A DNA stretch of 64,000 nucleotides from NCBI RefSeq assembly GCF_003391135.1, contig NZ_CP031455.1, positions 5,502,001 to 5,566,000 on the forward strand, written 5' to 3'. Shown piece by piece: positions 1 to 8,404 of the stretch (within the stretch, counting starts at the first letter, position 1; each line of letters begins with the position of its first letter). Below the pieces are notes generated by a model. It was not told the origin of the DNA. It worked only from the letters and a program-made list of their open reading frames with translations, and made no database searches. The stretch is from Streptoverticillium olivoreticuli subsp. olivoreticuli (lineage in GTDB: Bacteria; Actinomycetota; Actinomycetes; Streptomycetales; Streptomycetaceae). The position numbers and the translations under genes were made by a program.

Positions 1-876
1 CGGCCCGCGAGCCTCGAGGCCCTCGCGGAGGCCACCGCGCGCAGGCTGAAGGAGCGCGGTACGGACCGCACCAAGGTCGCGTACGACGCCTCGCTCTACT
101 CCGGACCGGCCGTCCACACCATCGGCCCCAACGAGAACCTCGCGCCCGTCAGCGCCCTCATGACCGACGAGGGCCGCCTCGACGACTCCGACCACGGGCC
201 CGCGGCCCGCACCGCCGATCCGGCCGGGGACGCGGCCCGGAAGTTCGCGGAGATGCTGGGCGGACAGGGCATCAAGGTCGACGGCGAGGTGACCCAGGGC
301 GGGGCCGGGGCGAAAGCGGAACGCCTCGCCTCGGTCTCCTCCCCGCCGCTCGGCGCGCTGGTCGAGCGCGCCCTCACCAACAGCGACAACGACATCGCCG
401 AGGCCCTCGCCCGGCAGACGGCCCTCGCGTCGGGGCGGCCCGCGAGCTTCGAGGGTGCGGCGAAGGCGGTCACCGAACGCCTCGACAAGCTCGGCCTCCC
501 CGGCGTCCACGTCGCCGACGGCAGCGGCCTCGACCGCGCGGACCAGGCCTCGGCGGGCTTCCTGGCCCAGCTGCTCGTACGGGCCGCCGACCCCGCGCAC
601 CCCGAGCTGCGCCCGGTCCTGACGGGCCTGCCGGTCGCCGGCTTCAGCGGCACGCTCAGCGGCCGGTACGCCGACGAGGAGGCGGGGCGCGGCACGGTAC
701 GGGCGAAGACGGGCACCCTGACCGGCGTGAACACGCTCGCCGGCACGGCGGTCTCCGCCGACGGCCGCCTCCTGACGTTCGCCTTCATGGCCTCCGGCAC
801 GAGCGACGCGGACGCGGCACAGCGAGTTCTGGACCGCATGGCGACGGCGGTTGCGTCCTGCGGCTGCAGAGGCTGA
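1..876 (+). CDS. dacB: D-alanyl-D-alanine carboxypeptidase/endopeptidase, PBP4 (DacB) type, 3' part only
   Basis: The frame is open from the first base, so the N-terminus lies outside the window. What remains carries the SxN-type motif S-D-N-D (in LTNSDNDIAEAL) and the KTG triad (VRAKTGTLTG), two of the three active-site motifs of penicillin-binding proteins. The SxxK serine motif must be upstream. Family knowledge: PBP4-type enzymes are exported and trim or cleave D-Ala-D-Ala peptides of peptidoglycan. The protein ends in a short Cys-containing tail (SCGCRG). It precedes the zincin-like gene and tilS, a common actinobacterial order. An internal ATG at 160 is not the start, because homologous-looking sequence continues upstream of it. 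Identity is confident; the substrate preference is not visible. Confidence 0.9.
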   Translation, partial: RPASLEALAEATARRLKERGTDRTKVAYDASLYSGPAVHTIGPNENLAPVSALMTDEGRLDDSDHGPAARTADPAGDAARKFAEMLGGQGIKVDGEVTQGGAGAKAERLASVSSPPLGALVERALTNSDNDIAEALARQTALASGRPASFEGAAKAVTERLDKLGLPGVHVADGSGLDRADQASAGFLAQLLVRAADPAHPELRPVLTGLPVAGFSGTLSGRYADEEAGRGTVRAKTGTLTGVNTLAGTAVSADGRLLTFAFMASGTSDADAAQRVLDRMATAVASCGCRG

Positions 877-892
877 GACGCTACGGTTCGCG

Positions 893-950
893 AATTCAGC
901 CCGTCCGGCGTTTGAGGACGCGGCCGAAGGGCGCTCCCGCCGCAGGCGGC
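893..950 (+). repeat. Intergenic GC-rich interspersed repeat, copy 1
   Basis: Begins TTCAGCCCGTCCGGCGTTTG, continues GAGGACGCGGCCG and ends CCCGCCGCAGGCGGC. The same core recurs at 13720-13774, 51981-52063, 56571-56610 and 62103-62150, always just downstream of a gene. No coding function is apparent. Confidence 0.75.
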
Positions 951-1038
951 GATGGACCCGCACTCAAGGCGCGGCACCGGCCAACTCCCGCGCACCCGGC
1001 TACCGAGTAACCCCTAACCGCCGGCCGTGCGCAGCACG

Positions 1039-1053
1039 TACGGTGAAGCCATG
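1039..1053 (+). promoter_or_regulatory. Leaderless-type -10 element of the zincin-like gene
   Basis: TACGGT at 1039-1044 is followed by 6 nt and then ATG 1051. No Shine-Dalgarno sequence precedes the ATG. The spacing suggests transcription starting at the A of the start codon. This supports ATG 1051 over the upstream GTG at 1027. Confidence 0.55.
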
Positions 1054-2196
1054 ACGAGCATCGGTGGTGCGGAGATGGTCGACTGGAAGCTCGCGGTCGC
1101 GACGGCGACGAGGCTCGTGCGGCCGGGACCGGAGATCGGCCGGGACGCGGCCCGCGAGGTCGTCGCGGAGCTGAGGCGGCACGCGAAGACGTCGGAGGAG
1201 CACGTCCGGGCGTTCACCCGGATGACGCCGCCCGGAGGGGGCGACGACCCCGCGGGCGGGAACCACGACACCCCGGTGCTCATCGTGGACCGGGCGGGCT
1301 GGATCAAGGCGAACGTCGCCGGCTTCCGCGCCCTGCTCGGCCCGCTGCTGGAGAAGATGTCGGACCGCCGCGCGGGCGTCCCCGGCGGCGCGGTGCTCGG
1401 CGCGGTGGGCGGCAAGGTGACCGGCGTGGAGCTGGGCATGCTGCTGTCGTTCCTGGCGTCCAGGGTGCTCGGGCAGTACGAGACGTTCGCGCCCGCCACC
1501 CGCGACCTGCCGGGGGCGGCAGGGGGCGGACGGCTGCTGCTGGTGGCGCCGAACATCGTCCACGTGGAGCGCGAGCTGGACGTGGATCCGCACGACTTCC
1601 GGCTGTGGGTCTGCCTCCACGAGGAGACGCACCGCACGCAGTTCACCGGCGTGCCCTGGCTGCGCGACCACATCGAGGGCGAGATCCAGTCGTTCCTCGG
1701 CGAGACGGAGGTCGACCCGGCGACGCTGCTGGAGCGGGTCCGGGAGGCGGCGCAGTCGCTGGCGGGCGGCAGGCCGCCGCAGGACGAGGAAGAGGGCGGC
1801 CGCAGCATCGTCGACCTGGTCCAGACGCCCGCCCAGCGCGAGATCCTCGGCCGGCTGACGGCGGTGATGTCGTTGCTGGAGGGGCACGCGGACTATGTGA
1901 TGGACGGCGTGGGCCCGGCGGTCGTGCCGTCGGTGACGGAGATCCGGGAGAAGTTCCAGCAGCGCCGCGCGACCGGCGCGGGGCGGCTGGACGCGGCACT
2001 GCGCAAGCTGCTGGGACTGGACGCCAAGTTGCGGCAGTACCGTGATGGTGAGCGGTTTGTACGAGCGGTCGTCGACGAGGTCGGTATGGACGGTTTCAAC
2101 CGGGTCTGGACGTCCCCGAACACCCTCCCCACCAAGACGGAGATCGCCAAACCGGCGGACTGGGTCGCGCGGGTGCACCGGAAGCCGGAATCCTGA
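1051..2196 (+). CDS. Zinc-dependent metalloprotease-like protein (DUF2342 / 'F420 biosynthesis-associated' family)
   Basis: A 381-residue protein with a zincin signature HEETH at residues 190-194 (CLHEETHRTQF), so His190 and His194 would bind Zn2+ and Glu191 would be the general base. No signal peptide is seen, so it is probably cytoplasmic. Family knowledge: these proteins are annotated as uncharacterised, F420-associated zincins in actinobacteria; the physiological substrate is unknown. It sits between dacB and tilS. ATG 1051 was chosen because TACGGT lies exactly 6 nt upstream, the leaderless arrangement seen repeatedly here. GTG 1027 would add eight residues. Peptidase activity is inferred from the motif only. 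Confidence 0.82.
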   Translation: MTSIGGAEMVDWKLAVATATRLVRPGPEIGRDAAREVVAELRRHAKTSEEHVRAFTRMTPPGGGDDPAGGNHDTPVLIVDRAGWIKANVAGFRALLGPLLEKMSDRRAGVPGGAVLGAVGGKVTGVELGMLLSFLASRVLGQYETFAPATRDLPGAAGGGRLLLVAPNIVHVERELDVDPHDFRLWVCLHEETHRTQFTGVPWLRDHIEGEIQSFLGETEVDPATLLERVREAAQSLAGGRPPQDEEEGGRSIVDLVQTPAQREILGRLTAVMSLLEGHADYVMDGVGPAVVPSVTEIREKFQQRRATGAGRLDAALRKLLGLDAKLRQYRDGERFVRAVVDEVGMDGFNRVWTSPNTLPTKTEIAKPADWVARVHRKPES

Positions 2197-2383
2197 AGCG
2201 GACGCTCCACCTCCGGGTAGAACGCTTCCGTAATCACCCGTCCGAGGGACCGTGGGCCAGGGGTGGGCGTGCGATGCTCGGGTAATGGCTCGCTTCTGTC
2301 ACCATCGACGCACACAGCGTGACTGAGGCTCGAAGCTCGCGCAGCTCCGACCATCTCCATATGGAACGATTGGACACACGGAC

Positions 2384-3406
2384 ATGGGTCCACATCCCGC
2401 GGTCGCCGCGATACGCCTGGCGGTCCGCCGCGTACTTCACGACGTCCTCACCCCCACCACACCCGCATCCGTTCCCCCCGCCCCCGCCGGCTCCCCGCCG
2501 CTCGTCCTGGTCGCCTGCTCCGGTGGCGCCGACTCCATGGCCCTGGCCTCCGCGCTGGCCTTCGAGGCGCCCAAGCTCGGCATCAGGGCCGGGGGAGTCA
2601 CCGTCGACCACGGCCTCCAGCACGGCTCCGACATCCGCGCCGCCGAGGTCGTCAGCAGGCTGACCGTCCTCGGCCTCGACCCCGTCGAGGCCGTCGCCGT
2701 GTCCGTCGGCAGGGAAGGCGGCCCGGAGGCCGCCGCCCGCGACGCCCGCTACGCCGCCCTGGACGCCGTCGCCGAGCGGCACGGGGCCGCCGCGATCCTG
2801 CTCGGCCACACCCGGGACGACCAGGCGGAGACCGTGCTCCTCGGGCTCGCCCGCGGCTCCGGCATCCGCTCGCTGTCCGGCATGGCCGTCGCGTCCGGCG
2901 TCGGCGGCCGCTACCGCAGGCCGTTCCTCGGCCTGGACCGCCAGACGGCCCGCAAGGCCTGCATGGTCCAGTCGCTCCCCGTGTGGGACGACCCGCACAA
3001 CGCCGACCCGGCCTACACCCGCTCCCGGGTCCGCCACGAAGCGCTGCCCGTCCTGGAGAAGGCGCTCGGCAAAGGCGTGGTCGAGGCCCTCGCCCGCACC
3101 GCCCAGCTCTCCCGGGACGACGCCGACGCACTCGACGGCTGGGCCGCCGCCGTCGAGCCCTCCGTACGGGACGACAGCGGGGCCCTGGAGGCCGCGAAGC
3201 TCTTCGCCCTGCCCCCCGCCGTCCGCCGCCGGGTGCTGCGCCGCGCGGCCATCTCGGCGGGCGCCCCGGCCGGTTCGCTCTTCGCCCGGCACATCGAGGA
3301 AGTCGACCGGCTGATCACCGGTTGGCGCGGCCAGGGGGCCATCAACCTGCCCGGGCGCGTCGCGGTCCGCAGGCAGGGTGGCAGACTGGTCCTTCGGCAG
3401 GGCTGA
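2384..3406 (+). CDS. tilS: tRNA(Ile)-lysidine synthetase
   Basis: A 340-residue N-type ATP pyrophosphatase. The PP-loop SGGADS is at residues 46-51 (VACSGGADSMAL), followed by the downstream GHTRDDQAET block typical of TilS/MesJ. TilS ligates lysine to C34 of the CAU-anticodon tRNA(Ile), converting it to lysidine so that it reads AUA; it is normally essential. The C-terminal part keeps the conserved LPGRVAVRR region. It lies directly upstream of hpt, the same order as in Bacillus and other actinobacteria (tilS-hpt-ftsH). ATG 2384 has only a weak purine stretch upstream, so the start is less certain than the identity. Confidence 0.93.
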   Translation: MGPHPAVAAIRLAVRRVLHDVLTPTTPASVPPAPAGSPPLVLVACSGGADSMALASALAFEAPKLGIRAGGVTVDHGLQHGSDIRAAEVVSRLTVLGLDPVEAVAVSVGREGGPEAAARDARYAALDAVAERHGAAAILLGHTRDDQAETVLLGLARGSGIRSLSGMAVASGVGGRYRRPFLGLDRQTARKACMVQSLPVWDDPHNADPAYTRSRVRHEALPVLEKALGKGVVEALARTAQLSRDDADALDGWAAAVEPSVRDDSGALEAAKLFALPPAVRRRVLRRAAISAGAPAGSLFARHIEEVDRLITGWRGQGAINLPGRVAVRRQGGRLVLRQG

Positions 3407-3485
3407 TTCGAACGAGTGCGAACGGCAGTGGCTCGCCTCGGACAAGCCGGATGAGACAAGCCGGATGAGCCTTCAACAAACGAGA

Positions 3486-4049
3486 GTGGCGCGGGTGGAC
3501 GACAAGGACATGGGCACCGACCTCAAGTCGGTGCTCATCACCAAGGAAGAGATCGACGCGAAGCTGGCGGAGCTGGCTGCGAAGATCGACGCGGAGTACG
3601 CGGGCAAGGACCTGCTCATCGTCGGTGTCCTCAAGGGCGCCGTGATGGTGATGGCGGACCTGGCGCGTGCGCTGTCCACCCCGGTCACGATGGACTGGAT
3701 GGCCGTGTCCTCGTACGGCGCGGGCACCCAGTCCTCCGGCGTGGTCCGGATCCTCAAGGACCTCGACACCGACATCAAGGGCAAGGACGTCCTGATCGTC
3801 GAGGACATCATCGACTCCGGTCTGACGCTGTCCTGGCTGCTTTCGAACCTCGGTTCGCGGGAGCCCGCATCCCTCAATGTCGTCACCCTCCTGCGCAAGC
3901 CGGAGGCGGCCAAGGTCGCCATCGACGTGAAGTGGGTCGGCTTCGACATCCCGAACGAGTTCGTCGTCGGTTACGGGCTCGACTTCGCCGAGAAGTACCG
4001 CAATCTGCCCTTCGTGGGCACGCTCGCGCCGCACGTCTACGGCGGCTAG
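3486..4049 (+). CDS. hpt: Hypoxanthine phosphoribosyltransferase
   Basis: A purine-salvage PRTase that makes IMP or GMP from hypoxanthine or guanine plus PRPP. The PRPP-binding motif VLIVEDIIDSGLT is near residues 101-113 and the C-terminal hood region FVVGYGLDFAEKYRNLP is intact. The open frame extends upstream, with candidates ATG 3465, GTG 3486 and GTG 3495. I chose GTG 3486, giving 187 residues, the usual size for this family. A GAGAG purine run at 3482-3486 would serve GTG 3495 instead, so the start is open by three codons. The gene lies 79 bp after tilS and is probably cotranscribed with it. Confidence 0.9.
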   Translation: MARVDDKDMGTDLKSVLITKEEIDAKLAELAAKIDAEYAGKDLLIVGVLKGAVMVMADLARALSTPVTMDWMAVSSYGAGTQSSGVVRILKDLDTDIKGKDVLIVEDIIDSGLTLSWLLSNLGSREPASLNVVTLLRKPEAAKVAIDVKWVGFDIPNEFVVGYGLDFAEKYRNLPFVGTLAPHVYGG

Positions 4050-4132
4050 GGCTCAAGGGCCGGGACGGGACTCCCCAGCGCGCGGGAACCGACGGACGGT
4101 TTCCGCCGTTGGAGCATGGGAAGGCGGGTTGG

Positions 4133-4163
4133 TTGACCGCCTGCGGCGGCGTCGGGTGACAAT
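4133..4163 (+). promoter_or_regulatory. Candidate sigma-70-type promoter upstream of ftsH
   Basis: TTGACC at 4133-4138 and GACAAT at 4158-4163 are separated by 19 bp, a plausible though slightly long spacing for a housekeeping sigma factor. It lies about 120 bp before ftsH. The following stretch is unusually T-rich for this sequence (around 4189-4206). By eye only. Confidence 0.35.
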
Positions 4164-4283
4164 GCTGGGGTACCGTCCGAAGGTCAGTCTTTTCAATCTT
4201 TTTCAAGGTCGAGCAGAACACCGTACGCACGCACCCCCTGACAGGGGCAGCCGTGCCTCACTGTGGCAGGAGGGACGGGGCGC

Positions 4284-6293
4284 TTGCGCCCCGTATGGAT
4301 GGACGTGAAGCGCTACTTCCGTGGGCCGGTCATGTGGATCGTGCTGGCCGTCCTCGCCGTGGTCGTGTTGATGCAGGTCGTCGGCTCGTCCGGCGGCTAC
4401 AAGTCGGTGGACACCAGCCAGGTCGTCAACGCGATCAACAAGGACCTGGTGAAATCGGCCGAGCTGACGACCGGCGACGAGAACAAGATCAAGGTCGAGC
4501 TCAAGGACGGCCAGAAGGTCAAGGGCAGCGGCAAGATCCAGGCGAACTACATCGGCGACCAGGGCGTCGACCTCGCCAAGACCTTGCAGGCCAAGGCCGA
4601 CTCCAAGCAGATCTCCGACGGCTACAACATCTCGACGTCGAAGCAGAACCCCTTCATCGGGGTGCTGCTCTCGCTGCTGCCGTTCGTCCTGATCGTCGTG
4701 GTCTTCCTCTTCCTGATGAATCAGATGCAGGGCGGCGGCTCCCGAGTGATGAACTTCGGGAAGTCCAAGGCCAAGCTGATCACCAAGGACACCCCGAAGA
4801 CGACCTTCGCCGATGTGGCGGGGGCCGACGAGGCGGTCGAGGAGCTCCACGAGATCAAGGAGTTCCTCCAGGAGCCGGCGAAGTTCCAGGCCGTGGGCGC
4901 CAAGATTCCCAAGGGCGTCCTGCTCTACGGCCCGCCCGGCACGGGCAAGACCCTGCTCGCACGCGCCGTCGCCGGCGAGGCGGGCGTTCCCTTCTACTCG
5001 ATCTCCGGCTCCGACTTCGTCGAGATGTTCGTGGGTGTCGGCGCCTCGCGCGTCCGTGACCTGTTCGAGCAGGCCAAGGCCAACGCCCCGGCCATCGTCT
5101 TCGTCGACGAGATCGACGCCGTCGGCCGGCACCGTGGCGCGGGCCTCGGCGGCGGTCACGACGAGCGCGAGCAGACCCTCAACCAGCTGCTGGTCGAGAT
5201 GGACGGCTTCGACGTGAAGGGCGGCGTCATCCTGATCGCCGCCACGAACCGCCCGGACATCCTCGACCCGGCGCTGCTGCGCCCGGGCCGTTTCGACCGG
5301 CAGATCGCGGTCGACCGCCCGGACATGCAGGGCCGTCTGGAGATCCTCAAGGTCCACCAGAAGGGCAAGCCGGTCGCCCCGGACGTCGACCTCGCGGCCG
5401 TCGCCCGGCGCACCCCCGGCTTCACCGGCGCGGACCTGTCGAACGTGCTGAACGAAGCGGCGCTCCTCACGGCGCGCAGCGACAAGAAGCTGGTCGACAA
5501 CCACATGCTCGACGAGGCCATCGACCGCGTCGTGGCGGGCCCGCAGAAGCGGACCCGGATCATGTCGGAGAAGGAAAAGAAGATCACCGCGTACCACGAG
5601 GGCGGTCACGCCCTGGTCGCGGCGGCGTCCCCGAACTCCGACCCGGTGCACAAGATCACGATCCTGTCCCGCGGCCGCGCGCTCGGCTACACCATGGTCC
5701 TGCCCGACGAGGACAAGTACTCCACCACGCGCAACGAGATGCTCGACCAGCTGGCGTACATGCTGGGCGGCCGCGCGGCCGAGGAGCTCGTCTTCCACGA
5801 CCCGACCACCGGTGCGGCCAACGACATCGAGAAGGCCACGGCCACGGCCCGCGCGATGGTCACGCAGTACGGCATGACCGAGCGGCTCGGCGCGATCAAG
5901 TTCGGCTCGGACAACAGCGAGCCGTTCCTGGGCCGTGAGATGTCGCACCAGCGCGACTACTCCGAAGAGGTCGCGGCCCTGGTCGACGAAGAGGTCAAGA
6001 AGCTCATCGAGACCGCGCACAACGAGGCGTGGGAGATCCTCGTCGAGAACCGCGACGTGCTCGACAACCTGGTTCTGGCCCTCCTGGAGAAGGAGACGCT
6101 GAACAAGGAGGAGATCGCCGAGGTCTTCAAGCACATCGTGAAGCGCCCGGCCCGCCCGGCGTGGACCGGTTCCTCGCGGCGTACGCCCTCCACCCGCCCG
6201 CCGGTGCTCTCCCCCAAGGAGCTCGCACCGAGCAACGGCGGTCAGCCCGTGGAGTCGGTCGACCTCCCGGACGACACCCGCCCGGAGAGCTGA
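4284..6293 (+). CDS. ftsH: ATP-dependent membrane zinc metalloprotease FtsH
   Basis: About 669 residues. A short N-terminus is followed by TM1 (MWIVLAVLAVVVLMQVVG), an extracytoplasmic domain and TM2 (LLSLLPFVLIVVVFLFL). Then comes the AAA+ module with Walker A GPPGTGKT near 216-223, Walker B VFVDEIDA and the second region of homology. The protease motif HEGGH is near 438-442. FtsH degrades misassembled membrane proteins and short-lived regulators. Start choice: TTG 4284 has an ideal AGGAGGG (4268-4274) 9 nt upstream. GTG 4263 and ATG 4299 are alternatives with poorer ribosome sites, though ATG 4299 gives the MDVKRYF N-terminus that looks familiar for streptomycete FtsH. It sits between hpt and folE, a common actinobacterial order. 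Confidence 0.93.
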   Translation: MRPVWMDVKRYFRGPVMWIVLAVLAVVVLMQVVGSSGGYKSVDTSQVVNAINKDLVKSAELTTGDENKIKVELKDGQKVKGSGKIQANYIGDQGVDLAKTLQAKADSKQISDGYNISTSKQNPFIGVLLSLLPFVLIVVVFLFLMNQMQGGGSRVMNFGKSKAKLITKDTPKTTFADVAGADEAVEELHEIKEFLQEPAKFQAVGAKIPKGVLLYGPPGTGKTLLARAVAGEAGVPFYSISGSDFVEMFVGVGASRVRDLFEQAKANAPAIVFVDEIDAVGRHRGAGLGGGHDEREQTLNQLLVEMDGFDVKGGVILIAATNRPDILDPALLRPGRFDRQIAVDRPDMQGRLEILKVHQKGKPVAPDVDLAAVARRTPGFTGADLSNVLNEAALLTARSDKKLVDNHMLDEAIDRVVAGPQKRTRIMSEKEKKITAYHEGGHALVAAASPNSDPVHKITILSRGRALGYTMVLPDEDKYSTTRNEMLDQLAYMLGGRAAEELVFHDPTTGAANDIEKATATARAMVTQYGMTERLGAIKFGSDNSEPFLGREMSHQRDYSEEVAALVDEEVKKLIETAHNEAWEILVENRDVLDNLVLALLEKETLNKEEIAEVFKHIVKRPARPAWTGSSRRTPSTRPPVLSPKELAPSNGGQPVESVDLPDDTRPES

Positions 6294-6438
6294 GCCGGGA
6301 AGCACAGCTGAAGCCGGGCAGCATCACAGGGCCCGGAATGGATGCCGCGTCACCCAGGTTATTAGCCTGGGAGGCGCGGCTTTCCGCTTGTGGGCCGCCG
6401 TCGGCCCGAACGTACGCATGAGAGAACGAGGCAACTCC

Positions 6439-7044
6439 ATGACCGACCCGGTGACGCTGGACGCCGAGAGCTCCATCGGCGTATTCGACGAGAAGCGGGC
6501 CGAGAACGCCGTCCGTGAGCTGCTGATCGCCGTGGGTGAGGACCCGGACCGCGAGGGGCTCCGCGAGACGCCCGCGCGGGTGGCGCGCGCGTACAAGGAG
6601 ATATTCGCGGGCCTGTGGCAGGCGCCGGAGTCGGTGCTCACCACGACCTTCGACCTCGGGCACGACGAGATGGTGCTCGTCCGCGACATCGAGGTGTACA
6701 GCACCTGTGAGCACCACCTGGTGCCGTTCCACGGCGTGGCGCACGTCGGCTACATCCCCGCGACCAGCGGCAAGATCACGGGCCTGTCGAAGCTGGCCCG
6801 CCTGGTGGACGTCTACGCCCGGCGCCCGCAGGTCCAGGAGCGGCTGACCACGCAGATCGCGGACTCGCTGATGGAGATCCTGGAGCCGCGCGGAGTCGTC
6901 GTCGTCATCGAGTGCGAGCACATGTGCATGTCCATGCGGGGCATCCGCAAGCCCGGTGCCAAGACCCTGACCTCGGCCGTACGGGGCCAGCTGCGCGACC
7001 CCGCGACCCGCGCCGAGGCCATGAGCCTGATCATGGCCCGCTGA
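6439..7044 (+). CDS. folE: GTP cyclohydrolase I
   Basis: A 201-residue enzyme catalysing the first step of tetrahydrofolate synthesis, GTP to 7,8-dihydroneopterin triphosphate. The zinc/substrate motif C90-E-H-H (STCEHHLVPFHG) and the C-terminal ECEHMCMSMRG block are intact, giving the classic Cys/His/Cys zinc site. GAGG at 6428-6431 lies 7 nt before ATG 6439; ATG 6418 lies in the same frame but is less well placed. It opens the folate genes of this region (folP, folB and folK follow after two unrelated genes). The gene ends at a very strong bidirectional hairpin. Confidence 0.96.
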   Translation: MTDPVTLDAESSIGVFDEKRAENAVRELLIAVGEDPDREGLRETPARVARAYKEIFAGLWQAPESVLTTTFDLGHDEMVLVRDIEVYSTCEHHLVPFHGVAHVGYIPATSGKITGLSKLARLVDVYARRPQVQERLTTQIADSLMEILEPRGVVVVIECEHMCMSMRGIRKPGAKTLTSAVRGQLRDPATRAEAMSLIMAR

Positions 7045-7051
7045 CGGCAGG

Positions 7052-7107
7052 TACGTAAAAGAGCTGCCCGCCACGACCTCGGTCGCGGCGGGCAGCTCTT
7101 TTACGTA
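7052..7107. terminator. Bidirectional terminator between folE and the convergent esterase gene
   Basis: Two perfect 21-bp arms, 7052-7072 and 7087-7107. An inner CGACC/GGTCG stem continues after a single mismatch. The arms carry AAAAG and CTTTT at their outer ends, so the hairpin has a U-rich tail in both directions. Confidence 0.92.
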
Positions 7108-7118
7108 TGCGGTGGGGG

Positions 7119-8237
7119 TCAGGCGCTGAGGCGGCTGCCCATCCACTGGAGGGTGCCGGGGATCTCACGGCGCCAGGTGTTGAAGTTGTGGCCGCCGCTG
7201 TCCAGGATCATCGAGGAGACGCGGGTGGGGTGCTTCTTGGCGGCGTCGATGAACTTCAGGGTGTCGCCGTAGTTGTGCTCACCCTGCTTGCTGCTGGTCA
7301 CCAGGAGGGAGACGGCCGGCAGCGGCTTGTTCTTCAGCCGCCACATCAGGTCGTTCTCCTTCTCCAGCTGCTTGCTCTGCTTGCCTTCGCCGAAGAGCTT
7401 GCCGGTCGTGGCGTCCTGGGCGGCCACGTAATAGCCGGACAGGGCGGCGGCGGCGCCGTAGGAGTCCGGGTGACGCATGGCGAACTTCAGCGCGCAGTAG
7501 CCACCGGTGGAGTCACCGATCACGCCCCAGTTCGCGGGCTTCAGGCCGATGCGGTACTGCTCGGAGAGCCCTTTGCGCAGGTCCTTGGTGAAGAAGGTCT
7601 CGGTCTGCGGGCCGCCGGGTATGTCTATGCACTCGGTGTCACGCGGCGGGGCGACGGTCGGACGCATCATCACCAGGATGGTGGGCTGCATCTTCTTCGC
7701 CTTGGCGAGCTTCTGCGCCTCCTGCGGGTAGTGCAGGCCCTTGATCAGCGCCTCGGCGGTGCCGGGGAAGCCGGTCAGGACGACCGAGGCGGGAAAGGTC
7801 TTGTTGGCGTACTGCGGCTGAAAGTACTCCGGCGGGAGGTAGACGAAGGCCGGGCTCACGATCTTGGACTCGGGCCCTTTGATGTTGACCTTCTCGACCT
7901 TGCCGGCGATCGAGGGCACCGAGCCGTGGCCCTTGACCTGCTGGATGCCGGTCACCTCGACCGGCTTGCTGCCGGCGCTGTGGTCGACGACCACGCCCTG
8001 GCCCTTCTCCATGCCGAAGAGGTCGGCCCAGGAGGCGAAGAAGCCGAAGGACTGGTTCGCCCAGAGACCGATCGCGGCGAAGAGCGTCAGCTGGGTGGCG
8101 AGCATCATGCCGAACCGGCCCAGGACCGATCCGACGCTCTTCTTCCCCAGTCGGGGCCAGAGCCAAATGGTCAACGCGAAGAGCACTACCGCCGCCACGA
8201 TGGCAAGCAGCAGAACCGCCATGCTGGTGAGACCCAT
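7119..8237 (-). CDS. Membrane-anchored alpha/beta-hydrolase (esterase / antigen 85-like fold)
   Basis: A 372-residue protein. Two hydrophobic segments near the N-terminus (residues about 5-28 and 42-65) place the rest outside the membrane. The hydrolase domain has a nucleophile elbow GDSTGG with Ser near residue 243 and a C-terminal SGGHNFNTWR block that would supply the catalytic His. The fold resembles the esterase D/antigen 85 group, which includes mycolyltransferases, but Streptomyces lacks mycolic acids, so the acyl substrate is unknown. The gene is convergent with folE and divergent from the lysyl-PG synthase-like gene, from which it is separated by 167 bp. Envelope lipid or cell-wall remodelling is an inference from context. 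Confidence 0.78.
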   Translation of the reverse strand: MGLTSMAVLLLAIVAAVVLFALTIWLWPRLGKKSVGSVLGRFGMMLATQLTLFAAIGLWANQSFGFFASWADLFGMEKGQGVVVDHSAGSKPVEVTGIQQVKGHGSVPSIAGKVEKVNIKGPESKIVSPAFVYLPPEYFQPQYANKTFPASVVLTGFPGTAEALIKGLHYPQEAQKLAKAKKMQPTILVMMRPTVAPPRDTECIDIPGGPQTETFFTKDLRKGLSEQYRIGLKPANWGVIGDSTGGYCALKFAMRHPDSYGAAAALSGYYVAAQDATTGKLFGEGKQSKQLEKENDLMWRLKNKPLPAVSLLVTSSKQGEHNYGDTLKFIDAAKKHPTRVSSMILDSGGHNFNTWRREIPGTLQWMGSRLSA

Positions 8238-8404
8238 GAGGTGCTTTCTGCCGAGCGGCCCGCCGCGGGCCGCGGAATGGTTACTTCTTTCCGGGCTCGG
8301 CCCCGGCGGAACCTCAACCCCGAAACCGTCGTCCTACAGGGCGCACATTGTCCGGGCGCTGCCGCCAGAAGGCGCAGGACCACTCGACAGGACGACGGGA
8401 AGAG

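Noticed and set aside
1000..2178. Long minus-strand reading frames opposite the zincin-like gene
   Set aside because: High-GC shadow frames: the composition is Arg/Pro/Ala-rich without domains, and the plus-strand frame carries the HEETH motif and conserved sequence.
4203..6305. 700-codon minus-strand frame opposite ftsH
   Set aside because: It mirrors ftsH entirely; Leu/Asp/Val/Arg-rich pseudo-sequence without recognisable motifs. The same argument excludes the long frames opposite clpC, ilvD, nadB/nadC and the lyase.
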